A DNA stretch of 37,109 nt from Streptosporangium minutum. GTDB taxonomy: Bacteria > Actinomycetota > Actinomycetes > Streptosporangiales > Streptosporangiaceae. The notes below the pieces were generated by a model that was not told where the DNA came from, ran no database searches, and saw only the letters and a list, made by a program, of their open reading frames with translations. The stretch lies in the NCBI RefSeq assembly GCF_002149035.1, contig NZ_NGFP01000061.1, positions 1-37,109 on the forward strand, read 5' to 3'. Every line of letters begins with the position of its first letter. Positions within the stretch are counted from its first letter, which is position 1. Shown piece after piece: positions 15,249 through 21,990 of this stretch. The position numbers and the translations under genes were made by a program.

Positions 15249-15396
15249 GCGTGGCTCACGGGCACAGACAGCCGTTCCGGGCGGCGCGGTGCCCTGTGTG
15301 CAGCGGCCCTTGTCCCACTGCGATCGCTGGTGTTCCGCGGCAACCGCGCCATCTTCGCTTGACAGGCGAGCACAGCGATACACGACGCAGCGTCTG

Positions 15397-15419
15397 TCAT
15401 CTTCTATGACTGAAGATGA
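15397..15419. promoter_or_regulatory. Operator-like inverted repeat upstream of nos
   Basis: TCATCTTC and GAAGATGA are perfect 8-base inverted arms separated by TATGACT, in an AT-richer patch 149 bp upstream of the nos ATG and just beyond the tRNA-Asn terminator. A regulator site for nos is plausible but unproven. Confidence 0.45.
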
Positions 15420-15447
15420 TTTGTCTTCCGAATGGGGACATGGAACG

Positions 15448-15484
15448 CCGAAGGCCCCCGGAGCTGGGCTCCGGGGGCCTTCGG
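15448..15484 (-). terminator. Terminator of tRNA-Asn
   Basis: A perfect 17-bp stem (CCGAAGGCCCCCGGAGC with its complement) around the loop TGG begins 4 bp beyond the tRNA CCA end. There is no T-tract, as is usual in high-GC actinomycetes. Confidence 0.85.
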
Positions 15485-15487
15485 ATG

Positions 15488-15563
15488 TGGCTCCCGCGAT
15501 AGGACTCGAACCTATAACCTGCCGGTTAACAGCCGGCTGCTCTGCCGATTGAGCTACACGGGA
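15488..15563 (-). tRNA. tRNA-Asn (anticodon GUU)
   Basis: Read on the minus strand, a complete cloverleaf is visible. The 7-bp acceptor stem TCCCGTG/CGCGGGA contains one T-G pair. The D arm reads TAGCTCAATCGGCAGAGCA, the anticodon loop CTGTTAA has GUU, and the T loop is GGTTCGAGTCC. A discriminator G and an encoded CCA end follow. The 76 nt include CCA (15488-15490). A 17-bp terminator stem lies immediately downstream. No integrase gene or 3'-end duplication of the tRNA was seen, so there is no sign of use as an attachment site. Confidence 0.97.
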
Positions 15564-15637
15564 TCGTGCTTTGCGCTGCTCCGGCCCGGGGAGGTTTTCC
15601 CCGCTCCTTGCGGCGCAGGAATAGATTAGCGCACTCT

Positions 15638-15683
15638 GAGCGTGTGTGTCGCATCGCTCCGAGCGTGTGTGTCGCATCGCTAC
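15638..15683. repeat. Two tandem 23-bp repeats upstream of tRNA-Asn
   Basis: GAGCGTGTGTGTCGCATCGC occurs twice in units of 23 bp that differ at one base. They lie 75 bp upstream of the tRNA and 70 bp before the YtxH-like gene, so they could be regulatory for either or a simple tandem duplication. Confidence 0.85.
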
Positions 15684-15753
15684 ACCGGGGTAGGTCGGAG
15701 AGAACTCGCGATCCGCGGGTAGGGTCCGGCGGAGCACGGCTGTGGAGGTGGAG

Positions 15754-16068
15754 ATGCGTTACCGATTGATGTTCGGGGTGGGTCTTGCGGTGGGCTACAT
15801 CCTGGGGAGCCGCGCCGGGCGCGAGCGATACGAGCAGATCAAGCGGATGGCCCAGCGGGTGTCCGACAACCCCTCGGTGCAGGAGGCCGCCGGCCTGGTC
15901 GGCGCGCGGGTCTCGAAGGTCACCGACGTCGCCAAGACGAAGGTGAGCCATGTGGCGAAGAACCGGCTGCCCTTCCTGCAGTCGGAGAACGGCGTGCAGG
16001 CCGCCAAACACGACGAGACGGGCACCGGCTGGCCGGAGGACGACAGAGCCGTCTCCCCGCACCCGTGA
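15754..16068 (+). CDS. Small YtxH-like membrane-associated protein
   Basis: A 104-residue protein. Residues 1-20 form one hydrophobic segment (MRYRLMFGVGLAVGYILGSR) with the GYxxGSRAGRERYEQI pattern common to actinobacterial YtxH-like proteins. An amphipathic helical region rich in Lys, Val and Ala follows (about 30-70), then a polar tail. ATG 15754 is preferred over GTG 15742 because GGAGGTGG precedes it at the proper spacing. Function is unknown; related proteins are described as stress-associated or membrane-linked. It is divergent from tRNA-Asn and is followed by a short minisatellite and a palindromic terminator. Confidence 0.8.
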   Translation: MRYRLMFGVGLAVGYILGSRAGRERYEQIKRMAQRVSDNPSVQEAAGLVGARVSKVTDVAKTKVSHVAKNRLPFLQSENGVQAAKHDETGTGWPEDDRAVSPHP

Positions 16069-16131
16069 GGGACGGCGGCCCTGAAGGACCGGCGACCCGA
16101 AAGGACTGGCGCCCCTGAGGGACCGGCGGCG
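16065..16131. repeat. 17-bp minisatellite, about four imperfect copies
   Basis: Units such as CTGAAGGACCGGCGACC, CGAAAGGACTGGCGCCC and CTGAGGGACCGGCGGCG follow one another from the stop codon of the YtxH-like gene up to its terminator. Confidence 0.75.
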
Positions 16132-16158
16132 GAAGGCCCCCCGCGGGGGGCCTTCCGC
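16129..16158. terminator. 30-bp perfect palindrome, probable bidirectional terminator
   Basis: The 15-base arm GCGGAAGGCCCCCCG and its exact complement meet without a spacer. It lies between the convergent YtxH-like gene and the 153-residue hypothetical gene, where a shared terminator is expected. Confidence 0.7.
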
Positions 16159-16249
16159 GCGTCCGGGCCCGGGCGCGGTCCCCCTCCGCGTGGACGGAGC
16201 CCGGGAGCCGCCCCCTTCCCCGTTGCCCGAGGTCCGAGGTCCGAGGTGG

Positions 16250-16711
16250 TCAGACGCCGAAACTACGGCGTGTCTCCTCCAGCGCCTGCTCCGCCAGGGC
16301 CCGCAGGCCGGGGTCGGCGGGGTCCATGCCGGAGTCGAAGACGAACTCCCAGATCATGCGGTCGTCGTCGGCCTTCCTGGCCACCAGCCGGACTCCGCCG
16401 CGCGCGTCCAGCGGGGCGTACTGGCTGACCACGATCGAGGCGGTCACCCGCTCCCGCACGGCCTCGGGGATCCGCCCCGGCTCGGGCAGCAGCGCCCGGT
16501 GCGACTGCCCGGCCGTGGTGACGACCGTCAGCCCCTCCTCGTCCCAGACGCCGCGGTCCACCTGGAACCACGGCAGCCGGACACCGCCCAGATAGAGCGC
16601 CCGGTCCGTGGCGATCACGTAGCCGTCTGGCCCCTCGGCGTAGGTCAGCACCCGGTCGGGAGGGACGACGGCCGCGCGGACCTCGGCGGGCATGCGGTTG
16701 AAGAGCTTCAT
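16250..16711 (-). CDS. Conserved actinobacterial protein of unknown function
   Basis: A 153-residue soluble protein with no signal peptide or membrane segment. It alternates short strands (RVLTYAEGPDGYVIATDRALYLG; LPWFQVDRGVWDEEGLTVVT) in a style reminiscent of bacterial PH-like domains, and ends in a helix (RALAEQALEETRRSFGV). I do not recognise a named family. Its ATG overlaps the stop of the upstream glycosidase gene (ATGA), so the two are translationally coupled and co-expressed. The C-terminal half carries an acidic patch, DDDRMIWEFVFDSGMDPADPG. Function cannot be inferred beyond a link to the glycosidase unit. Confidence 0.8.
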   Translation of the reverse strand: MKLFNRMPAEVRAAVVPPDRVLTYAEGPDGYVIATDRALYLGGVRLPWFQVDRGVWDEEGLTVVTTAGQSHRALLPEPGRIPEAVRERVTASIVVSQYAPLDARGGVRLVARKADDDRMIWEFVFDSGMDPADPGLRALAEQALEETRRSFGV

Positions 16712-18006
16712 TCTCCCACGTTATCCGCGAGCAGATCGAGGGTGAGCGCGGCCGAGCAGGAGAAGTCCCCGCTGCCCCGGCCGCTGCCGTCGAAGGGGTC
16801 GAAGCACTCGCGGAAACCCGCCTGCCGTACCAGGCGCAGCGTGCCCGCGCCGAGCAGCCGCACCAGGTCCGTCCGGCCGTGTACGGCCAGCGCCAGCCGG
16901 AGCAGCCAGTTGGCGTTCACCCAGGACGGCCCCCGCCAGTATCGGGACCGGTCGAACTGCGGCGCGCGGATCTCGCAGCTCGGCACCGGATACCCGGCGG
17001 CGCCCATGAACCGGGGCGACTCCAGCACGCCCACCAGTTTCTCCACCCTGTCGGCGGGCAGGCCCGGGTCGAGCATCGGCCCGAAGCACCCGACCGTGCT
17101 GACGGGGCTGAGCCGCCCGCTGCGCAGATCGCGGGCGCGGAAGACACCGTCGGACCAGAGGCGCTCCAGCAGGCCCGCGCGGATCCGCTCGGCCGCCTCC
17201 AGGTGCGGCCCGGGGTCGGCGCCCGCCAGCGGGGCCAGCTCGGCGAGCACCTGGCAGGAGGCCAGCCAGATCCCGTTGAACATCGGGTCCTCGACCGCGA
17301 ACGGATGGTCGTCCCGCAGGTAGGCGGCGTCGTAGCCGGAGTCGCGGTAGCGCAGGGCCAGCCAGACGTAGCGGTCCTGGTGGCTGTCGGAGTGGCAGCC
17401 GGGAGGCTCCTCCCGCCGGTACGCGTAGCGGACGGCGGGCAGCGCCCCCACCGGGGCGTCCCACACGGGGCTGTCGTCCATCCCCGACTCCCACGGGTGA
17501 ACGATCGCGGCCAGCCCTCCCCCACCCAGGTCCCTGGTCGTGGCGAGGTAGGCGTGCTGGGCCACCAGCATCGGGTACAGCCGGCGGACGAGGGCCGCGG
17601 CCTCCTCGCGGTCCGCCGCGTGCCGCCACACCCACCAGGCGGCCAGGGCGTGCAGCGGCGGCTGGGTCAGACCGGAGGTGGGCGTCCCGTTGGGGGACGC
17701 CGGGTTCTCCTGCGAGCGCCACACAGAGGGGCCGGGGAAGTAGGCCTCGGCGCGGGCCGGGCGGAAGACGATGTGCGGCACCATCCCGGTGCGCCACTGC
17801 CCGGCCAGCAGGCCCAGCAGTTCCGCCCCCGCCCTGCGGGTGTCCCAGCGGGCCAGGCCGATCGCCACGAAGGTGGAGTCCCAGTTCCACTGGTGGGGGT
17901 AGAGGCCGGGTGCGGGCACGGTGGCGGACCCCGTCCGGTTCGCGTCGAGCACGGACCACGCCCCGCGCCCGAGCGCGGCGTCGTCTACCGCGGGCCGCGC
18001 CTCCAT
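16708..18006 (-). CDS. GH63-like glycosidase (mannosyl/glucosylglycerate hydrolase type)
   Basis: A 432-residue (alpha/alpha)6-barrel glycosidase of the GH63/MGH1-like group. YPHQWNWDSTF (37-47) is the N-terminal substrate-binding block. The general acid is predicted as Asp177 in HPWESGMDDSP (170-180), and the general base as Glu400 in FRECFDPFDGSG. Known relatives with this size and these motifs hydrolyse mannosylglycerate or glucosylglycerate, so compatible-solute turnover is a likely role. ATG 18006 is chosen because the open frame upstream runs over the convergent end of efeB; the ribosome site is weak, so the start may be slightly off. No signal peptide, so cytoplasmic. Coupled to the downstream hypothetical gene by an ATGA overlap. 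Confidence 0.87.
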   Translation of the reverse strand: MEARPAVDDAALGRGAWSVLDANRTGSATVPAPGLYPHQWNWDSTFVAIGLARWDTRRAGAELLGLLAGQWRTGMVPHIVFRPARAEAYFPGPSVWRSQENPASPNGTPTSGLTQPPLHALAAWWVWRHAADREEAAALVRRLYPMLVAQHAYLATTRDLGGGGLAAIVHPWESGMDDSPVWDAPVGALPAVRYAYRREEPPGCHSDSHQDRYVWLALRYRDSGYDAAYLRDDHPFAVEDPMFNGIWLASCQVLAELAPLAGADPGPHLEAAERIRAGLLERLWSDGVFRARDLRSGRLSPVSTVGCFGPMLDPGLPADRVEKLVGVLESPRFMGAAGYPVPSCEIRAPQFDRSRYWRGPSWVNANWLLRLALAVHGRTDLVRLLGAGTLRLVRQAGFRECFDPFDGSGRGSGDFSCSAALTLDLLADNVGE

Positions 18007-18073
18007 TTGCCCAGTCTGCCCCTGTATGCGCCGGGAGAACAGGGTCTCCCCCGGGCCGCGGGTGGAGGTGCGG

Positions 18074-19282
18074 TCAGTCCAGGAGCCCCTGGCCCCAGAA
18101 CGAGCCCGGCCGCACCCCGCCCGGACAGGCGAAGACTCCGGACCCGACGTGCTGGATGTATTCGTTGAGCGTGTCCTTGGCCGCCAGGGCGCGCTGGATC
18201 GGGATGAACCCCTTCTCCGGGTCACGCTGGTAGGCCAGGAAGAACAGGCCCGCGTCCAGCCGCCCCAGGCCGTCGCTGCCGTCGGTGAAGGAGTAGCCCC
18301 GGCGCAGGATCGTCGCCCCGCCCAGGGCCGCCGGGTTGGCCAGCCGCACGTGGGAGTCGATCGGCATCCTGTCCAGGACCACGGGGTCGTGCTCGCGCGT
18401 GCCGCCGTAGGGGGCGCCCTCGCGCTTGGTCCGGCCGAAGATGTCCTCCTGCTCCTTCAGGGAGGTGCGGTCCCAGGTCTCGATGTGCATCCGGATCCGC
18501 CGGGCAACCAGGTAGGAGCCTCCGCGCATCCACTCGGGCCCCTCGTCGCCGACCCAGACGTGCTCGTCCAGCTGCTTGTGGTCGGTGCCGGCGATGTTGT
18601 TCGTGCCGTCCTTGAAGCCCATCAGGTTGCGCGGGGTCTGCGCGTCCGGCGTGGTCGAGGACGTCTTGCCGAAGCCGAGCTGGGACCACCGGACCGACGC
18701 CGTGCCGAAGCCGATGCGCACCAGGTTCCGTACGGCGTGCACCGCCACCTGCGGGTCGTCGGCGCAGGCCTGCACGCAGAGGTCACCGCCGCTGCGGGCC
18801 GGGTCGAGCTTGTCGGCGGGGAAGTGCGGCAGCTCCTTGAGCCGGTCCGGCCTGGGCAGCTTCAGCTTGTCGAAGAACGAGGGGCCGAAGCCCACCGTCA
18901 GCGTGAGCCGCGAGGCGGGCAGGCCGATGGCCTCGCCGGTGTCGTCCGGCGGGGCCAGCTCCGCGCCCGTCGCCCCGCCGCCGACCTCCTGCGCCGCGGT
19001 CAGCCGGACGGCCGCCGCGGTCCAGGCCTTCAGCATCGCCACCACCTTCTCGCGGGAGTCGGTGCTCAGGTCGAAGGCGGCGAAGTGCAGCCGGTCCTGG
19101 ACCGGCGTGGCGATCCCGGCCTGGTGGGCGCCGTGGAAGGGGATCGACCCTCCGGGGGCGTCGGCCTGGACCGGCGCCGGCTGCGCCTGCCGTACCAGGC
19201 CGGCGCCGGCGACCGCGGCGGCTCCGGCGCCCACGGCGATGCCCGCGCCGGTCAGGAGCCGGCGGCGGCTGAGATCGGGCAT
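18074..19282 (-). CDS. efeB: Deferrochelatase/peroxidase EfeB (DyP family)
   Basis: A Tat-exported haem peroxidase of the EfeUOB iron system, 402 residues. The N-terminus has the twin-arginine motif SRRRLLTG followed by a hydrophobic alanine/glycine stretch. The DyP signature GFKDG is at 222-226. The proximal haem histidine is probably His311 in IDSHVRLANP, and Arg327/328 in ILRRGYSF fits the distal arginine. The enzyme oxidises substrates with peroxide and is proposed to help extract or oxidise iron outside the membrane. ATG 19282 has GGGGGAGAA upstream. It lies 51 bp after efeO in the same direction; the gap contains a partial duplication of the efeO 3' end. No efeU permease gene is adjacent. 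Confidence 0.95.
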   Translation of the reverse strand: MPDLSRRRLLTGAGIAVGAGAAAVAGAGLVRQAQPAPVQADAPGGSIPFHGAHQAGIATPVQDRLHFAAFDLSTDSREKVVAMLKAWTAAAVRLTAAQEVGGGATGAELAPPDDTGEAIGLPASRLTLTVGFGPSFFDKLKLPRPDRLKELPHFPADKLDPARSGGDLCVQACADDPQVAVHAVRNLVRIGFGTASVRWSQLGFGKTSSTTPDAQTPRNLMGFKDGTNNIAGTDHKQLDEHVWVGDEGPEWMRGGSYLVARRIRMHIETWDRTSLKEQEDIFGRTKREGAPYGGTREHDPVVLDRMPIDSHVRLANPAALGGATILRRGYSFTDGSDGLGRLDAGLFFLAYQRDPEKGFIPIQRALAAKDTLNEYIQHVGSGVFACPGGVRPGSFWGQGLLD

Positions 19283-19290
19283 TTCTCCCC

Positions 19291-19352
19291 CTTCGGTAAA
19301 GATCGGCTCGCGGCGACCGCGCTTCGGCAAGGATCAGCTCGCGGCGACCGCG
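19291..19352. repeat. 31-bp tandem duplication at the 3' end of efeO
   Basis: Bases 19291-19321 and 19322-19352 are copies with three differences (core GCTCGCGGCGACCGCG). The second copy contains the efeO stop codon and last codons, and the first fills most of the efeO-efeB gap. A slippage duplication is the simplest reading. Confidence 0.85.
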
Positions 19353-20524
19353 GCGAGGCCGGACAGCGGCTCGGCGAGGGCGTTGACCGCGTCGGCGAGC
19401 TCCTTGACCTGGTCCTTGGACAGGTCGGTGTAGGAGACGTAGCCGTCGCCCTCGGCGTACTTGGCCAGGAGCTTGTCCAGGTCGGCGAACTCGGCGTCCA
19501 GCGTGGTGACGAGGCCGGGGTTCTTCTCCATCACGATCGGGGTGAGCAGCTGGTAGACCTTGAGCGCGCCGTCCACGTTGGCCTTGAAGTCCCACAGGTC
19601 GGTGTGCGAGAAGGCCTCCTCCTCGCCGGTCACCTTGCCGGTCGCGACCTCGTCGAGAAGCTCCTTGGCCCCGTTGGCCATGGAGCTCGCGGTGATCTCG
19701 GCCTTGGGCAGCCTGGCCTTGAGCTCCTTGAGGTCGGTCAGGAGGGTGTCACCGTACTTGGCCTCCTTCTTGACCGTGTCCGGGGCCTTCCACAGCGCCT
19801 TCTCCAGGCGGTGCCAGCCGGTCCACTTCTGGCCCTCCTCCAGGTCGGCCTCGCGCAGGTCCACCTTGGGGTCGATGTCGCCGAACGCCTCGGCCACCGG
19901 CTCGATGCTCTCCCAGCCGAAACGGCTCGGGGCGTAGAGGGCCTTGGCCTTCTTCACATCGCCCTTCTTGACCGCGGCGACGAACTTCTCGGTCGTGGCG
20001 ATGGTGTCGTCCACCTGGGTGGCGACGTAGGCCCGGTAGTCCTCGACGGCGCGGGTGACGCGCGGATCGGCCTGGACGGCGAGCTCACCCGTGACCGTGA
20101 CCTCCTGGCGGATGCCGTCGCCCTCATGGTTGGGCTTGCAGGCGAGCTGGTAGGTGCCCGCGGCGAGCTCCACGACCAGGTCGCCGGTGGCGCCGGGGGC
20201 GATGTTGGCCCGCTCGCCGACCACGGTCTTGTCCGCCCGGAAGAGATACAGCCAGGTGGGCTGCTTGCCGTCGTTCTTGGCCCGGAAGCTGACGACGCCG
20301 GCGGGCAGCGCGGTCTTCGCCGCCACGCACGTGGTGTCGGTGGCCGCGACGTCGACGGTCTCGGTGACCTTGCCCGTCGGGGCGGCGTGGGTGGCCGAGC
20401 CGGCGGCGCTGCCGCTGCCGGTCGTCAGACCGCCGTCGGCGGCACCGTCGTCGGCCGAGCCGCAGGCTGTGAGCGCGATGGCGAGAAAGCCGCAGGTGGC
20501 GACAGAACGGAGGACGGGGGGCAT
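19334..20524 (-). CDS. efeO: Iron-uptake lipoprotein EfeO (cupredoxin plus M75 domain)
   Basis: A 396-residue extracytoplasmic iron-binding protein of the Efe system. The lipobox is LTAC with Cys21, so it is a lipoprotein. A cupredoxin-like domain (about 50-150) includes GVVSFRAKNDGKQPTWLYLF and YQLACKPN. An M75 (imelysin-like) helical domain (about 155-396) carries the metal motif HxxE at His238-Glu241 (GWHRLE) and the block FGWESIEPVAEAFGD. It precedes efeB and is the first gene of the unit, with an iron-box palindrome 19 bp upstream of the ATG. Length and domain order are those of full EfeO. Without EfeU nearby, the inner-membrane permease must come from elsewhere in the genome or be absent. 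Confidence 0.95.
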   Translation of the reverse strand: MPPVLRSVATCGFLAIALTACGSADDGAADGGLTTGSGSAAGSATHAAPTGKVTETVDVAATDTTCVAAKTALPAGVVSFRAKNDGKQPTWLYLFRADKTVVGERANIAPGATGDLVVELAAGTYQLACKPNHEGDGIRQEVTVTGELAVQADPRVTRAVEDYRAYVATQVDDTIATTEKFVAAVKKGDVKKAKALYAPSRFGWESIEPVAEAFGDIDPKVDLREADLEEGQKWTGWHRLEKALWKAPDTVKKEAKYGDTLLTDLKELKARLPKAEITASSMANGAKELLDEVATGKVTGEEEAFSHTDLWDFKANVDGALKVYQLLTPIVMEKNPGLVTTLDAEFADLDKLLAKYAEGDGYVSYTDLSKDQVKELADAVNALAEPLSGLAAVAAS

Positions 20525-20542
20525 GAAGGCTCCTGAAAGTCA

Positions 20543-20558
20543 GTTAGGCGTCCCTAAC
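20543..20558. promoter_or_regulatory. Iron box (IdeR/DmdR-type) of efeO-efeB
   Basis: GTTAGG-CGTC-CCTAAC has perfect 6-base inverted arms with a 4-base spacer and matches the TTAGG-N-CCTAA core of DtxR/IdeR/DmdR sites. It lies in the efeO promoter region, so iron repression is expected. Confidence 0.8.
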
Positions 20559-20650
20559 TTAGCTTCCCCTTACCTCGTTTCACCAATCCAGGTGGCCCCC
20601 AGCTCGGTGTGATAAGCGTCACCGGCTCGCGAGGCGCCGCCGGCCGGGAA

Positions 20651-20692
20651 CGGCGAAAGCCCCCGGGACGTGGAACCAGGGGGCCTTCGCCG
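20651..20692. terminator. Terminator downstream of the sigma factor gene
   Basis: CGGCGAAAGCCCCC pairs with GGGGGCCTTCGCCG (one mismatch) across a 14-base loop, 9 bp beyond the sigma factor stop. Confidence 0.75.
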
Positions 20693-20701
20693 TAAGGACT
20701 C

Positions 20702-21850
20702 TCAGTCGAGATAGTCGCGGAGCATCTGAGCTCTGGTCGGATGACGGAGTTTGGCCAGGGTCTTGGACTCGATCTGCCGGATGCGCTCCCGCGTCACGCC
20801 GAACTCCCGGCCGACCTCCTCCAACGTCCGGGGATGGCCGTCGGCCAGGCCGAAGCGCAGCTGGATGATGCGCTGCTCACGGTCGGACAGCGTCGCGAGG
20901 ATGTCGTCGAGCTGGTCCTGCAGCATGATGAAGGCCGCGGCCTCCATCGGCACGACCGCGTCCGCGTCCTCGATGAAGTCGCCGAGGTCGGAGTCCTCCT
21001 CGCCGATCGGCGACTGCAGCGAGACGGGCTCCTGGGCGATGCGCTGGATCTCGATCACCCGGTCGATCGGGAGGTCCATCTCCAGTGCGATCTCCTCGGG
21101 CGCCGGCTCGCGGCCCAGATCCTGGTGGAGCTGGCGCTGCACCCGGACCAGCTTGTTGATCGTCTCGACCATGTGCACCGGAATGCGAATGGTGCGCGCC
21201 TGGTCGGCGATGGCCCTCGTGATCGCCTGGCGAATCCACCATGTGGCATACGTGGAGAACTTGTATCCCTTGGTGTAGTCGAATTTCTCGACCGCCCGGA
21301 TGAGCCCGAGGTTGCCCTCCTGGATCAGATCCAGGAACAGCATCCCGCGGCCCACATATCTTTTGGCGATCGAGACGACGAGCCGCAGATTGGCCTCGAT
21401 CAGCCGCTGCTTGGCCCGCGTGCCCTGCCAGACCAGCTCCTTGAACTCCGGGAAGGCCAGCCGCGAGACGACGCTCGTCAGCTTGTCCTCGGCGAACAGC
21501 CCGGCCTCGATGGACTTGGCGAGCTCCACCTCCTCCTCGGCCGTGAGCAGGGGCACCCGTCCGATCTCCCGCAGGTATATGCGGACAAGATCGCTGGTCG
21601 GAGCACGTTTACCGACATCCTCCTCATCGGAGCGGGTGGTCTCCTCGTCGCCCTGGGGTTCGAGGACCTCCACTCCGTGTTCGGCGAGCATGCGGACGAC
21701 GCGTTCGAGCGCGTCGGACGGCAGCTCGGATTTGTCGAGAGCGGCGGCCACGTCATCGACCGTGACGCTTCCGCGCTCTCTCCCTTTCGCAACGAGGTCG
21801 GCCACCTGGTCTACCGATGGCGGCCCACTTGGCAGCACCGATGCACCCAC
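20702..21850 (-). CDS. Primary-type RNA polymerase sigma factor (SigA/HrdB family)
   Basis: A group 1/2 sigma-70 factor that directs RNA polymerase to promoters. A short N-terminal region 1.1-like segment ([23 protein letters not shown]) and an acidic linker are followed by region 1.2 ([16 protein letters not shown]). Region 2 includes [22 protein letters not shown], which binds and melts the -10 element. Region 3 follows, then region 4 with the helix-turn-helix [23 protein letters not shown] 21850 gives 382 residues. ATG 21943 would give 413, but the added stretch is AT-rich and looks like promoter DNA. Adjacent to dnaG as in the classical macromolecular synthesis order. Whether it is the essential principal factor or a group 2 relative cannot be settled here. 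Confidence 0.9.
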   Translation of the reverse strand: MGASVLPSGPPSVDQVADLVAKGRERGSVTVDDVAAALDKSELPSDALERVVRMLAEHGVEVLEPQGDEETTRSDEEDVGKRAPTSDLVRIYLREIGRVPLLTAEEEVELAKSIEAGLFAEDKLTSVVSRLAFPEFKELVWQGTRAKQRLIEANLRLVVSIAKRYVGRGMLFLDLIQEGNLGLIRAVEKFDYTKGYKFSTYATWWIRQAITRAIADQARTIRIPVHMVETINKLVRVQRQLHQDLGREPAPEEIALEMDLPIDRVIEIQRIAQEPVSLQSPIGEEDSDLGDFIEDADAVVPMEAAAFIMLQDQLDDILATLSDREQRIIQLRFGLADGHPRTLEEVGREFGVTRERIRQIESKTLAKLRHPTRAQMLRDYLD

Positions 21851-21990
21851 GGGACACAGTCTGCTGTATTGGGTCCCCAAAATGGCAGACCTATTTTTGT
21901 CACCGAAGGTAAGGCCCCGATCATTATCGAACCGAGACCTCATTAAGGTTTGGTCGAATCAGCGCATGGAAATTAAAGCCAATTACGCGA

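Noticed and set aside
15488-15563. tRNA-Asn as integration site of the catabolic island
   Set aside because: No integrase, no duplicated tRNA 3' end and no direct repeat matching the tRNA was seen near either end of the island.
15249-15737. Upstream extension of the nitric oxide synthase frame to 573 residues
   Set aside because: It would translate the tRNA-Asn gene and its terminator antisense or sense through structured RNA; nos family length supports a start near 15248.
17921-20536. 871-codon open frame antisense to efeB and efeO
   Set aside because: No recognisable domain, shadow composition, and it spans two real genes and their gap.
21851-21943. ATG at 21943 as start of the sigma factor gene
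   Set aside because: The added 31 codons are AT-rich with promoter-like composition and no Shine-Dalgarno; kept as an alternative only.
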